NCBI GenBank assembly: GCA_033807695.1
Contig: CM066308.1
Coordinates: 930,001 to 994,000 of the forward strand
Direction: 5' to 3'
From: Daedaleopsis sinensis
Lineage: Eukaryota; Basidiomycota; Agaricomycetes; Polyporales; Polyporaceae
DNA: 64,000 nt
Shown: positions 44,791-58,051 of the stretch, one piece after another
Layout: the number at the start of each line of letters is the position of its first letter
Numbering within the stretch: position 1 is the first letter of the stretch
The notes under the pieces: model-generated
Told to the model about the DNA's origin: nothing
Databases searched by the model: none
Seen by the model: only the letters and a program-made list of their open reading frames with translations
Translations under genes and position numbers: made by a program

Positions 44791-46437
44791 CTAGTCCAGA
44801 TCCGCGAAGGAGATAGTGTTGTTGTCTAGATCGTGTTGAACATACCGCCCTTGGAACCACGTCTGGCCTATCGACCACTCGCCCGGGCCTACAGTCGACG
44901 TGCCCAAGATATTCGCGGTGCAGATGCTGCCGTCTTCAGTGCGGTTGAGAACGTTCGCGGCCACGTTGATGTAGTGAACAGTCTCGCTCGGGGGGAAGCT
45001 AAATCCGAAGCGCGCCGGCTCGCGCGAGCACGGGTACGTGCCCTGCATAGCCGTCCATGAGCTGAACGTCGTGCTACCCAATTGGTTTCAATTACGAGTA
45101 CTCACGAGAGCGAACGTTACGGAGTCATCCTGCTGCTCAGTGACCGTGTACCCTGCTGCATCTAGCGCTGCCCGCACTTGCTCGATAGGTCCGATTACAT
45201 TCGGGGTCCCGCTGTCGACTGAGAAGTGCTCCACCTCAGTACACCGTGTGAAAATACTGTACAGCTACTCACACGTAGCGTAGATGTGTCCGAGGGACTT
45301 TCCATCCACCACGAGGACAGGAGAGTTGTCTGCCGTAGAATTGTTGACTGTCCAGGAATCCATCTGTTCGACGCGCATTAGCATACCCTCCTCGATGAAC
45401 AGAGAGTCAGTATCTCCGCTCACATGGGTAGTAGGGAGACTAGTTACACTTCCTTTGACCTGGGCTGTGTCTGTACCCGCAGTTACATTCAGACGATAGG
45501 AATCGCGTTCATGGTGCAGTAACTACGTACCCATTGCCCCGAATATCAAAGAGCCATTCCCGTCCGTTCCGAACCTCAGCCCGAACTGACAGGGAGAGAC
45601 TAGTAGCCGGTTATGAGCAATTATACACAAGAGCTCCTGCAACTAGAGTGCATACCATCGCCGTTCTCGCACAGGGCCTCAATCAATCCTCGTCCGCTAG
45701 AGCTGTTCGGGTCACCTCCGCTGAAGTCCGATGAGGGCGGACTGAAGCCAGCAACCCTAACGCACAACGGAGGTTAGACATCAGAAGCAAGTAGAATCAC
45801 CGCAGAGTGAGTCATCGGACTCAGACTCACCCGTCCCCAGGGAGAGGGTCGCCGTACGTGATGTTTCCAACCAAGAAGTCGTGCGTAACGGTCCCCGCGA
45901 ACGCTACGTCGTCGCGCACAAATGAGACGGTTTCCTATGTGCGTGTAGGTCAGAAAGAGCTGAGATGCAGATATACAGGCGAGTAACATTGCACGCACAC
46001 CAGCAGGTGAAGTTCCGTCTTTGCTTGCCCCGTTGAATTGGATGAATTCGCTCAAATTAGTCTGCTGAGCCGTCGGGCTGGTGAGATATTTTCCCGCTTC
46101 AATGAGGATAGCGAAACTCCCGGTATCGATCGGTAACTGTGCGTTGAGAGGCATGAATACGCGGAGACATGGCAGCCAAGAAATCCCTCAAGCCTCTCAG
46201 GTCCTCAGGCAAGGATAGGGCGACCTACAGAGAACGTTTGCGATCCTATCGTGAAGTTTCCGAACCAGAAGCCCTGCAAGTGCCAGGTTAGGACACACCC
46301 GTCAACCTTCGACAGATATCAGAGCTCGAGCCCTATTAGTGAAGTGCACGCACCTCGTCAAGATGCAGCGGAACACTAGGCGGTAGTGCACGGGCCAGCG
46401 ACGCTCCAAACAAGCCGAGGGCAGCAGTGTTGAGCAT
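44791..46437 (-). CDS. secreted A1 (pepsin-like) aspartic protease, copy 1
   Basis: Extracellular acid protease. The signal peptide is MLNTAALGLFGASLARA. The first catalytic motif is PIDTGSFAILIEAG and the second is VDSGTPNVIGP, so both catalytic Asp residues are present. The C-terminus is typical of a basidiomycete subfamily: FPPSETVHYIN, GTSTVGPGEWSIGQTWFQGR and NNTISFADLD. The first site lacks the common DTGS-S/T-x-L-W continuation, so specificity may differ from classical pepsins. The coding sequence is broken by many short introns, and I have not fixed every splice site. It is a paralogue of the gene at 59671-61249 on the same strand, with trehalase, the RBM25-like gene and two others in between. 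Confidence 0.85.
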
Positions 46438-47224
46438 GGCTTGAAGCAGTATTGATGTGCAGACTGGGATAGAAGGGACGATGTCGGGGCGCAACAATGG
46501 CACAGCAGGCGTACTAACGGTGTGCTTATAAGTAGTACGCAGATTGGAGCTGATGATGCATCACGATGAATCGCCAAGAGCGATACGCTAAAAGCCAAAC
46601 GAGTGGAAACGACTCGGTTGCGCGCGCCACTACGGCTTCGATAGCCCGCACTTTGCTGCGGATGTCCGTTGACGACCATCTCCTCGTTCGCCGGCATAAC
46701 CGGAAGACTGCCTGGGGGATTGGGCCTTTAGGCCTTTAGGCTCTAGGGTCCATCTTGAAGCTTGAGCGAGAGACCATCGTCCGATGTAGCGGTAGCTGCC
46801 GGCCGGAGGCGTGCACGAGACGCGTCTGACGAGTCAGCGCCCTCTTCTCGACACTCCGGCTGTGCTGCAGCGCCTGTTGAGATTGACGTCAGAAAGTTGC
46901 TACCTGGGCCAGTATGTCTGCATGGACGACGTTTTGCAGTATTACATGTTCAAATCCTACTGTCAAAGTGCTGGAAGAGTGTTCGTGAAATGTACGTCTG
47001 AGGGACGACCTGCTTGGCCGATTTTCCGCAGCTCTCCCTCCGCCTCCGCTTGTCCTACACTCTTCAACCTACCGCTACAACACTACAAGTTACAACATAC
47101 ACTCTCTGCTCAAGGAATTGGGCGCTTCGAAGCCGATAGCTCGGTGCTTCAAAGCCGGACCTTGAGTACACCTCATCAATAGTTGGTACTGGACGGCTCT
47201 TCATCACCGAAACCGCCCCGGGCC
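46438..47224. other. intergenic between the protease (copy 1) and trehalase
   Basis: No confident gene. Short open frames at 46762-47182 on the plus strand lack domain features. Confidence 0.4.
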
Positions 47225-50007
47225 TTACGACAACAACACCACAGTGACGAGCGCGAGCACGAGGGCGAAAACTCCTCCGGGATGCACGCTCAACGCGCCA
47301 TTGCTACCGCCATTCGCGCCCTTGCTACCGCCATTCGCGCCCGTACCCGAGCCTGAGGTGGGGTTCGAGCCGGACGCCGGGCTCGACGGCACCTCCTTCG
47401 CGAGATTCGGGCACTGCGGTGCGGCGAGCACCTTGCCGTAGTTGTCCGCGACCCAGAGCACGACGCCGTTCGTCCATCCGAACCCAGCCTGTACGGTGTA
47501 CTCGCCGCCGCGACCCGCCGAGTCGATGTCGTTGATTGAGAACTTCTCGAACATCTGCAGAGGACACAAACACACGGGCATCAGGTTGTTGTCGGAGAGA
47601 CACAGTGAGCAACGAAGAGACTCACGTTTCCGGTGTTGTTTACGCTCTGCGTGATGTTCAGTTGCCCGTCCGGCAGGCGCGGGAGTAGGTTCGGGATCTC
47701 CCCACCGGTCGCGTGCCAGCTGCAGAGCGCGCTCGCGATGTACCGGTTCGCAAGCTCGCGCTGGAGTGCCGCCGCCCAGCCCTCACCATCGACCTTCTGT
47801 CCACCGTTGAAGACCGTCCCGTTGAGCCTGTTGATGTCCGCCGCGGAGCCGGACGTCGATGCGTTGTTGCCGCCGATGATCGACTGCACAGGGAGCGCAT
47901 CTTCGGACAGGAGGAGCTGGCCCTCGGGGATCAGGCTAAACGACGACGCGTTCCCGCCCAGTGTCGACAATGGGTCTGAGGTAATGTTAGACGGGAGCGC
48001 GCGGAGAGCTTCAAGGGCGATGTGCTGGTGGGGCGGCCAGGTGTTGGGCGCGTCCCTGAGGTCCCGATCACGTGATGTCAGTGGTTTTCGATGCGAGGAC
48101 GTCGACTAGGAGGGGGGTGACGTACCATTGGAGGCCAGTCTCGAGGAACGTGGCGGGGAAGGTACCGTTGTAGCGGTTGAGAACCATGTTCAGGGCGGAG
48201 AACAGTCCAAATGCGTTTTTACTCGAGGCCAGGACCTCGTCGGGGATAATGCCATTCCAGAGCGGGTAGAAAGTCGCGACGGTGTAGATTGAGCTGCGCG
48301 CGTTTGCGGTTAGATTGTAATCGTAGAAGGCGAGTTTCGACGAGTCCCAGAAAAGGTCGATCACACCGGCGCGGATATGTTCGGCGGCGGTACGATGCGA
48401 GGCTGCGGCGGTCGAATTGGTCTTCTGGGAGGTGTATAGGTCCGCGAGGAGCAGGTGTGCCTTGTCTGATACACACGGTCAGTCGGTACTTCAGATAGCC
48501 ACAGAAGGAGGCGAAGACGTACAGAGGATACTGTTCAGACACACGGGAATAGTGCCACGAACGTTGAGGGAGCGCAACTTTGGGTTCTGGTCGGTGGGGC
48601 TCCCAGCAAGAGGTTCCTTGAGCCAACGCGCAGTGTAATCCCAACCAGTCTCAGCGCCAGAAGCGAGCTCGGCGTAGAGATCAGCACGTTGTTGCTCAGT
48701 GAGAGGGGTCACAAGTTCCGGGTCATTGGCAGTGAGATAATCTGTACAGCGGTTGGGTATATTTGCTCGCCGACAGGCCAATTATAGGTACATACCTGTC
48801 AGATACGACTCGGGACGAGGAGCCGTGTTGTTGACAGCGTAGCGGGCCATTGCGTAAGTCTTGTTCGAAAATGGGCTCGTCACATTAAGTGTACGGTTAT
48901 CGGCCCACCACTTGAGTTCAGCCTCAGCAAGAGGGAGTGCACGCTCGAGAATGGAGGTATCATTGCTTGCAGTGACGTAGTCAGCGAGCATCTGTCATCG
49001 AGCGGTAAGCAAAGTACACAATCGGCAGTCCGAGTGGCATACGTGAATGAACAACGGGGGTTGCGAGCGATTGAGGTCTAGAACGACGTCAGAAGTCAGT
49101 TTCATGACAGGTTCATGTGGGTACGCACAGTAGATCCGACCGCCATTCGGAATAAACCCGAAGTCCTTGAGTTCGTCCATGAAGTTCTCCAAGGTTGCAT
49201 TCACGATGTCGAACAGCTCAGACTTGATGAGCCCTTGGACAATCCAGTACGAATCCCAGTAGTCTGGAGGCGTTTAAGTATCGCGCGTCACTTGTGTGGC
49301 AAATCAGCACTTACACTGCTCACGAAAGCGACCACCAGGCACGACGAACGTGTGATTGAGAGGAATCAGCGAGCTCTCGCAGTCGCCGTTCTGGGTGCCC
49401 GAGGGGCACAGGGCAGAGTCGTTGGTGTTCCGGATCAGTTGTGTCCAGTACCCATGTACCGTCTGCGAGAACGCCTTGACGAGAGGATCAGAGACATTGT
49501 TCAGGAACGCCGGCGCAGCCTTGAAGCTGTTGAGTGCGATGGCTTCGAGCTCCAGACCCTCTCCGCGAAAGTTGGCATTTACGAAATCAGTTATTTCGCC
49601 TTCAGTAGCCGTCTGGTTGCCAGTCTTGTTGAACGCCGCGAGAACCTGTTGGGAGGACTTAGACGTGGGCTTGTCCACGAACGTCTTGGGATCCACATAT
49701 AGCTTCGCGATGTTCACGGTTTGCAACAACTTGCATGTCCTCCTCCTCAGCGTGTATTTCTAACGCTACATACGTCAAGGGCACGCACCTCGCCTGCACA
49801 GAAGATTTTGCTTGGACACCATGCCTGTGTCGGTGGTAACGGGACTTGGGACGGAAGAGCCGATGAGAGCGGCGCGCTGGGACTCGCGACCACCGTCGAG
49901 ACCGTGATGGATGGAGGAGCGGTGACGCTGCTGGGAGCAGCTTGCGGCAGGGCTCGCGCACCCTGGAGGAGAGCTGAGGAGAGAAGCACCACTGACCAGT
50001 GAACCAT
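47225..50007 (-). CDS. GH37 trehalase, secreted and probably GPI-anchored
   Basis: Hydrolyses trehalose to two glucose molecules at the cell surface (EC 3.2.1.28). The signal peptide is MVHWSVVLLSSALLQGARA, followed by a Ser/Pro/Thr linker. GH37 signatures are present: PGGRFREQYYWDSYW, split by an intron near 49300; GLQWDAPNTWPPHQHI with the catalytic Asp; and GGEYTVQAGFGWTNGV with the catalytic Glu region. Many N-glycosylation sites (NNVS, NHTF, NDTS) fit a secreted protein. The C-terminus has a Gly/Ser/Asn-rich repeat (GANGGSKGANGGSNG) and a hydrophobic tail (VFALVLALVTVVLLS), typical of a GPI-anchor signal. At least eight introns; no break seen. This is the acid type; the cytosolic neutral type lacks a signal peptide. 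Confidence 0.92.
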
Positions 50008-50830
50008 CGCGTCAAGGCCGAGTCGTCGTGGGTTGAAGAGAGCAGGTCAAGGATGTGGGGTACCTTATATACGCCGCATCGTTGATGTTTGCGCGCTCGG
50101 CTATTTTGACACACATCAGCCCATGACCTCCCATGACGTTCTTGGGAACCTGAGACCGCCGCTGGAATGGAGTCTCGAAACGCGCGGCCTGCTGACCACA
50201 AGGCCAAGGTCGCCGTATTTTATCCTCATCAATTCACATTGACAATGACTCGCGAGTCAGTGTCACTCAAGCCCCAGCCTGCAGGGCAGATTGAAGCAGG
50301 GACATCAGGAGAGATTGCCAGGAGTGAATATGTGAGTTCAAAGTTGGTAGTCTCAGAGTACAGAAGCTGCACATACCCCACAGTTGCTGTAACCTGTTGT
50401 CTCATCCCGACGTTGACTCAGCCCGTTACTCGTCATTCCAGGGCTTTCCACGGATCTCTTGTCGCTAACCCAGCTGTGTTTCGATCACAAGTTTTGCAAT
50501 GGTGATAGGCACAACAGCCACACGGATAATGGACCTTGGGAGCAGGATGTATGTGTACATTGTGATAGGGATAAGGAGGAGGAGGAGGAGGCGGAGCAGG
50601 CTGAGAAGGAAGAAGAAGAGTTATCGTTACATAATTAATTATGCTACGAACTTCATTTATGAAGTGCTCCGACTCCGACACGACTCCGACGCCCTAATTC
50701 GAACTCCCGCGCGTGCTGAGAGAACTCCGACCAGGCGCTGATCCGACCAGACCGAGATTCGAAAGCTTGCCTTTCTACCATCACCTCCTCTTCCTCCTCC
50801 TCCTCCTCCTCCTCCTCCTCCTCTTTCATC
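50008..50830. promoter_or_regulatory. intergenic between divergent trehalase and RBM25-like genes
   Basis: These 823 bp lie between two start codons facing away from each other. Both promoters are inferred to lie here. It contains GGA-rich sequence near 50570-50600 and a CTC tract directly before the RBM25-like start. Confidence 0.5.
50786..50824 (+). repeat. CTC/TCC trinucleotide microsatellite
   Basis: An almost perfect TCC repeat ending 6 bp before the RBM25-like ATG. It is probably part of the 5' untranslated region. Pyrimidine-rich tracts just before the start codon are frequent in fungal promoters. Confidence 0.85.
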
Positions 50831-53232
50831 ATGCAGCAGAATCGGGTGGGGCTAGGTCACCGTCCCTCGATGTCGTCCTATGGCCAAGGACCCTCAATCT
50901 CAGCTCTCGCCGCACAGCAACAAATGCACCATCCTCCAGCGTTTGTAGCGCCTGCACCGAAACCCACGACGCTATTTGTCGGCTCAATATCTGGTGGAAT
51001 CACGGATTCGTTTCTCAACGAACTTCTGAAGGTACGTGCCGCGATGTTAGCGGGAGAAAGCAACGAGAGACTTAATGGACGACCCAGGCTTGTGGTCCTA
51101 TCTCGTCGTTCAGGCGGCTCATCACTCCAGCCAACAAGCCACAGGGCTTCGGGTTCGCCGAGTTCCAAGACCCCGATGGTGCGCTACGGGCCGTTGCCTT
51201 GCTCAACGGTGTGGAGTTGCCGGCACTGGAGGACGGGTGCGTGAACAAGAAGCTGCTGGTGAGTGTTGGCGCGCTATCTCTCTCTCGTGGTTGCGTGACC
51301 CAGTTCTGTTCAGGTCAAAGGCGACGAACGCACGAGGTCGTTTCTGGAGGCATACGCTGCGCAGAAGATGCGGACCGACGTACGTGGTCATTTCAATCTT
51401 GTAGACGCTTCCTTCCTTGTGCGCCTCAACGCAAATGGTGAAAGAGGAAGGCTCAACACAAGGGATAAGTTCGTTGTGGCGCATTGTAAAGTCCTATTTG
51501 AGAGGGACAGAAGCGGAACGTCACAGCGCTAGCTCCTCTTTCACCATGTACGTTGAGACGTCCTTGGTAGGATTTGCCGTCCCAAACGGAAGGTCGAGCA
51601 TAGAACACATGTAAACTGCTAACCTTTCCAGGCGGATGACGAAGCTGTCCGGCAAGCAAAAATCAGAGTTGATGCACTTGTATCCGATATCAACCAGAAA
51701 TCGCAAGAAGCAGCCATCAATGGGCTCCTGGACCGGGAGAAGTACGTTATCCCTCCCCATCTGCACGATCTGCAAGAGGCCGACCTACCTGAGACCCAAC
51801 GCGGTCTCGTCATGACCGAAATCGCGCAGTTCCGCGAGCGAGCTGCAAAACGTGAACGCGAGAAGATGCGTGACGTGCGCGAGGCGATGCCCAATGTCCT
51901 TGCCGCACCGTCCGGACCCAAGCCACGCGAGTGGGGCAAACCTCAACCGACCGCGCAACCCGAACCCACTAGCGCAAGCAAAGGTTTCGGCAAGGGCGCG
52001 CAGGGGTACAGCAAGCCCGTCGGCTTCGTAAAGGCGGAAGAGGGGAACCGAACCCCATCGGAGAGACAGTCGTCCGCACGTCCGGGGAAGACTGATGAAG
52101 AGTTAGAGCAAGAGAGGAGGGAGGCTCGACGACGAGACGAGGAGAACTCGTACAAAGACGTAAGTGCTGCTTCGCAACCTCGACATACTCTAGTCGAGAC
52201 TGATCCGAATATAGCGAGAACGTCGCTACGAACCTCGAGAGCGCGCGCGCATCTCAGCGCTCGAGCGTGCAATCGCGCGCGAGCGGGCGATGAAGGAGGC
52301 GGAGGATCGAGATCGGATCGAGATGCGTGCGCGGCTAGACGTCTGGGACGACGACGAGAGCGACGAGCTGTTCTACACGGACCGTGCGCGGTGGCGTAGT
52401 CTCCGTGCGCGGCGGCTCGCCGCGGAGCAGGCGGCGGATGAGGAATCGCGCATGTACGAGGAGCGCGAGGCGGAGAACCTCAGGCGCGAGTCCGAAGCGT
52501 TCCTTGCGCGGCAGATGGATGAGATGCAGGCGCTGCAGGACGAGCAGCGCAAGGCGGGCATGCTGCTCGACGACGGTGCGCCGGTCAAGCTTAGCGTGTC
52601 CATTGCTCCGACCGCGCCGAAAGAGGCGGGACCGAAGGAGAAAGCGACGACGTTGTTTGGGCAGGAGGAGGAAGAGGAGGAAGCGATCAGGAAGCGGAAG
52701 GTACCACTTCCAAAGCTCGACCTCGCGGAGGGTGGGGAGAAGGCGAAGGAGCGACTGGAGAAGTTGCGCCGCGAGGTCCCACGAGACAAAGAGACGCTAT
52801 TCAAGAGCAAGGTCCGATGGGACGGTGTTACCGAAGTAAGCGGACGCGGGCTGTCTATGTGGTGATGTCGCGCTAACGTCGTCCGCAGAACATGATTGAC
52901 CGGAAGCTCGAGCCGCTCATCAAGCAGCAGATGGTCAATTACCTCGGCCAGCTCGAAGACGACGACCTCATCATGTTCGTGCTCGAGCATGTGAAGGATC
53001 ACAAGGGACCTTCCAAGCTCATCGAGGGCCTCGAACCGGTGCGTGTCCGCTCATCGTCCGAGTCGCACTAACGCACCCACGTCAATGCAAGACGAAGTCG
53101 CTGATTATAATCGTTCCACAGGTGCTGGAAGAGGAGGCCTCCGAGTTCGTCATATCGATCTGGCGGCAGATTATCTTCGAGAGCATGGCGTATGGCGAAG
53201 GCTTGCACACGGAGAAGATGATGGTCGACTGA
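50831..53232 (+). CDS. RBM25: RBM25-like splicing factor (RRM + PWI)
   Basis: Nuclear pre-mRNA splicing factor that associates with U1 snRNP; the yeast counterpart is Snu71. An RRM starts near residue 46 (TTLFVGSISGGITDSFLNEL) and includes the RNP1-like KPQGFGFAEF in exon 2. Then come a helical segment, a Gln/Pro-rich linker, and a long Arg/Glu/Asp-rich coiled region (EELEQERREARRRDEEN, EREAENLRRESEAFLARQ) as in RBM25. The C-terminal PWI domain reads DRKLEPLIKQQMVNYLGQL and IWRQIIFESMAYGEGLHTEK. Exon 1 is 50831-51031 and exon 2 is 51088-51258; about ten exons in all. The TGA is at 53230-53232. No break seen. Likely essential and constitutively expressed. Confidence 0.92.
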
Positions 53233-55095
53233 ACCTCGCTGAATCTCGAAGAGGAACAGGCTTTTTGCAATCCCCTAACCTTCTTGGAGCTGCCCGACAC
53301 AGGAGGCGGTGTTCTCATGCTTGGGGCAGGTACGTTTGCGTAGTATCGACATGCTTTCAACTAAGTTGTACAAGACCCTCCACGTCGCCCTTACTTATAT
53401 TGCTCTCGAAATCGAGTACCGCTTAGCGCTCACGCTTGGAAGGAGGAGGAGTGGAGTCCTCAAGTCCACGCGCGGGGTGGGGAACATGGTTTGGGTAGGA
53501 TCGCGTCGTCGTGAGTCGCAACATTCATCGAACGTTTGTTAGACAAAGATGATGCTACTCTTCATTCGCACACTTAGCCTCTTTAGAGAGCCACTGCCGT
53601 ATTCCGTGTTCGAGCAAACCCTGATTTCTTGGAGCCTGTTCGTGCTGTGCGCCCTCTCCGCTAAGTCCCAAACTTTTCGCTCGTCGAGTGGTTGACCCTT
53701 CGTAGTGATTTCGTGTACAGGGAAGCAGCGAAAGTGATCATAATGGACCCATTCGAATGGTTCCCGTCGGTGAGTAGTCGCCTCTGTGGACATAGAGTTG
53801 TTGTTCCGCGTAAGGTGTGTCACCGTATGTGTTGTTGCTACACGCGGTACTGGTATATGATTTTCGCTGGTAGTCATGCGATTTTGCGAATGTCTTCCCC
53901 ACTGGCGGCGCAAGGGTAGAAGTGTGTAACCAGGTACTAAACGCATCGTCGGCGATAATTGACTTTGGCTCCCTATGTGCACGTAGTTGCGGGAACGAGT
54001 ACTCTCAACGACTCTAGTAGCGTAAGTTCGTTCAAGTAGGAACTGCCAGAGAGATGTCCAAACATTGAGGTGGTTACGAAAGAGAAGACCTCGAGCTCGG
54101 TCACCAATGCTTGCTCATAAGTTATCGTAACTTTTGTGTGCATGTGGATTATCCCTCGGGTTCGAGATCAACCTCAGGGTTTGCCCAAATCGGGGTCCTC
54201 TTCCGAAGAAGGCGGTTAAATGTGATTCTCGATTTTGTCACAAGCTATGCACGCATTTCAGACATCTTAAGTTGACCATGGCTGTGGGGAAACGACCACA
54301 GCCATAACGTAGGTTTATTGACGACGAAGGAGTTGGCCAGAGAACAAGACGAGTTGTACTGCGGGCCAACAAACAAACGTTTATGACAGTGACACGTGTC
54401 ATGGTCACGGTTCGAAATGGGCGTCTCATGTCCAAGCTTTTCACCGCAACTTTTCGAGTTGCATCTCCGACATATCTTACCTACTTGTAATTCCAAGCTA
54501 TGAAGATATGCCAGTCGTGATGGCGCAAAGCGGGTGAGCCCCGACCCCTGGCAGCTCATGAGCGCCTGCACTACCATATATGGACGCTTACTCCAGCCTA
54601 CTAGGCTAACATCAAAATCGAATTGTGATCGTAGAGCGACATTCTAACACTCTCGTCTTGAGACTCAGATGTCTGATGTCGTATCAGAAGCTGGCCGAGC
54701 TGGGTAAGTGCTCATCTCATCAGCTGCAAAGATCACCACTAGTACGTATCTGCAGCGCCGACTCGGAGGGCGTGCCACTGGCAAGTGTAACATAAATAGT
54801 CGCACCGGCTGTGGGTCTCAACAAGTTGAGGTGAGCTGGACATTACTTTCGTAAAGTGCGGATGAGTGTCATTCTATGGTATAGATGTAGCATAACACTC
54901 AGTCTATATCATGTGGTCATCAACGGCAATACAAGTGGTAGTACACTGAGCCCCCAACGGCACAGATAGTCTAAACAGGCAGTGGCCCTAGTCGAGAAGA
55001 GATTACGCCAACAGCAAGCTACCGGCGGGGTACAGATTAAACGGCATTCTAGATCACGGACTGTAAATTTCTCAAAAGGTGTACCCTGTTTTCGT
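53233..55095. other. intergenic, no gene called
   Basis: About 1.9 kb with only short open frames on both strands and no recognisable domain or repeat. Confidence 0.4.
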
Positions 55096-55991
55096 CTAGA
55101 AACATGGCTTTTCTGACTGGAATGGAGTTATTGGCAGAATGAACAATTGAGTTGCCGGTAGTATATGTCCCATCATGGCAACTTGAACCGGCCCGGTGAT
55201 CGGAGTATAAGCAGAGGACGCGCGGGTGTAAAGAACAGGATGGTTTTTGTGGTCCGAAAAAACCGCTATCCGATCGTGCAACGCTGCACTGAAATGGAAT
55301 CGCGCTCCATCGCAGACATCCTGCTTGGTGCCGAGACTCGGAGAGGTAGCATAGCCAGGTTCTGCTGTCGGGCTACGTGCCTCAAGGCTCTGTTGCGGGG
55401 CTTGACCGTGACACCCGTAGAGAGAGCAGGGCCCGGGATATTGGAGATATTCGTATATGTTACTCCCGAGATGACTGTTTCCAGTAGAACCCCGGTCGTC
55501 GCTGCTTGGATTCCGGCTCTGCCACTGTGTTCCGGAAATTGGAACTGGGAGATCGTCGCATTGAGAGATCGGATGTGGGTTATCATCAGCCAATGTAGCG
55601 GGAACGTGGGGGCCATCGGAGCTCAGACGCGCCGCCGAGACCTGCTCGTGGGAGGGTGGACTCGAACATGCTGCAATGCTCAGCCGTTCTTCTGAGACTG
55701 CCACATCGTCTGCTCCAACTTGACAGAGAGAGCTGGATAGAAGACGCCGTACGAGGGGAAAGATATACAATTCCAGGGTGCGTGAGATACTGCACGCTGA
55801 AGGGGATAGATAGTGATTATTAGTAGTAGTCTCTCCAAGGAGCATCGTAGCAGAAACTAAGACTTACCGATCATTGCGACTGTGCTCAAGAGTATGAGGT
55901 TCATCGAGGACTCGACCGAGCCCTCGTCTCCGCCGCCTCCAACGAGGTACTCGTCGGGAAATCCGGTGGGTGATGCAGCTAGTGGCGCCAT
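55096..55991 (-). CDS. hypothetical membrane-anchored protein, 274 aa
   Basis: Two exons, 55991-55868 and 55796-55096, with a 71-bp GT-AG intron, give 825 nt in frame. The N-terminus is short and acidic (MAPLAASPTGFPDEYLVGGG). One hydrophobic segment spans the splice site (MNLILLSTVAMIACSISRTL, then ELYIFPLVRRLL). The remaining 200 residues are Ser/Pro-rich and hydrophilic, probably disordered. The 700-nt second exon is open by more than chance would suggest, but composition alone supports it. No family recognised; a single-pass anchor is inferred. Confidence 0.5.
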
Positions 55992-58051
55992 GATGACAGC
56001 GGCAGTAACAAAAAACTCTGGGCAGAAAGAACGAGACAGAGGCTGAAAAGAGTGGTGGAAAGGGATAGGTGAGTGAAGCTGCCAGTGGCACAATCTGGGA
56101 GAGCCTGCTGTTGAGAGACCCTCTGCGACCAAGAGGTATATTTATGTATGGTGACCGTACTGTACCTGCAAACCACAGAATCGGGCCCTGCTCGGACCTC
56201 CGAAGGGGAACACCACCCCACTGCCCCCACTGACTGCGCCTCATGTCACAACAGCGGGGGCGCGCTAGGGGAAGCCATGACCCCCGGACTCGGACACTGG
56301 GAGCACCGGGTCCCCGATCGCTTTAGAAGTGGTACGTACTTCTAGAGAGGTAGAGAGGTATCCACGGCTGATGCTATAAGCAAGCCGCGAATCGGGCGTA
56401 CAATTCTCGTTTCTTGCGACTTTAGCTCTTGTGACAGGGAACGGTCTGACCGTCTATGCAGATGAACGGTACCGTAGTTTATACCGTGCCCAGCTATGAA
56501 TAGAGATCAATCATAGAATGTATCCACTCGACGATATCAGGGATAGTCTGTTAACAACATTTAGTGGGATGGATAGTAACTAGTAAAGCTGGATACGTAC
56601 GAGAGCAGCAATTTGAGCGATATGTGTTCGAGTTTCGATTGACGGCACCTGTGAAGTATACAGTCTCCGCCATGCAGTTTGAGAGAGCGAAACTTTGAGC
56701 AACGAAAGCGTATTGAACATGTGGCCCGCAGCGGGCACCGCTCTACATCCACTGCTGTCTGTTGACCTCGTGTTCTCCATACCCGAATCCGACATGGATT
56801 GGGACCCGTCCTGGCTCCTCAGGTCTGCCTGAACTCAACGAGCGAGCAGCATGAGCTATCCCTACCACTTATGGTACTGGCGCAAGATCGAATTCGGCTT
56901 TGCTTCAGTTCTCCCGGACGTACCTGACAGACTTGACATGCTTGACATCTTACAGTCCCACCTGATCGAAATTATTCAATCAATTGCGGCATACTCCTGC
57001 ATAAGGTCGAGTTTCAGCTCCATTGTATCCCCATAAGGCTTTACTGCATCCTAGGTCCAGTACTCACTTCTCTCTCAGGCTGCACCAATGCTCAGACACG
57101 ACATACTCCGTCTTCCACCACGTTCCAGACTCTATATATTTGGGCACTCCGAAACGGATCGTGCAGCTGCATGACAAGGTGAGGTCTAGGTCTCGGGCCT
57201 GCAGGCCGCCCGGTGACTGAACTGTCTTGCCACACGTGGGGCATACTACGGTAATATCACATAATTTCAAGCTATCAACCCACAACGATGCATTGCACTC
57301 ACATGGAATAAGCTTAGAGCACCCCCAATTGCTTCCAGAACAAGGCGCTACGGCATCCCGGCTCTAACTTGAAGGCCTGGAGAGAAGCAGAACACGATCA
57401 TTTTGTATGGGTTGGCGCCGATGTAGGCTGTACCATCTGCGGCTGGGAGATCAACTAAGGCCGGCGATGCATCGTTTACGGGGTGGACGTACCCCGGTCA
57501 GCAATGTTCCAATGCACCCCCATCCGTGGCACGAATCCGCTCTCTGGCAATCTCCCACGTTGTTCGCGGGCAATTCAATGGCCAGTCCACGTCATGTCCG
57601 AGGACGGGCTTCCGTAGGGACACCGGCCGTATTGCGGTTCGAATAGCTCCACTGCCACACGCACCGTCTATCGGCACCGTCCCCGTCCACAATCCACTGG
57701 CAATCGAATCCATTACTCGTCGGAATCACCGATAGTTTCGCCGTCGCCATCGGGAAATCGAATGAAAGCTCGGACCCGACATTACAGCAGATCACCCAAC
57801 GGCAGGCAGGTGCAGCTCGACGACTGCACCAGCTGAAATTCCACGGAGAGACGCGGATGACGACCCTGCTGCGATCGCCGTGGATTTCGGATTGGATATG
57901 CTACCGATTATTTAAGGGCGTCACCGATCAAGCGCCGCTGATTACTTTATCAGACCTGCTCGAACGAGAACGCAGGCCCAGTGCTCTCCTCAATGCATAC
58001 GAACCTGAGCTCACGAAGAGGGCTGCGAACACTATGATTAGCGTCACGTTG
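55992..58051. other. intergenic, weak coding signals only
   Basis: No confident gene. Minus-strand frames at 57064-57285 (with CPTCGK and CSC cysteine pairs) and 57592-57795 (DFPMATAKLSVIPTSNGFD) look mildly protein-like. They could be exons of an unrecognised minus-strand gene. Confidence 0.35.

Noticed and set aside
52373..53002. 209-aa minus-strand frame in the RBM25-like gene
   Set aside because: Its Ser/Arg-rich composition is the complement of the Glu/Arg-rich coiled region. The plus strand carries RRM and PWI.
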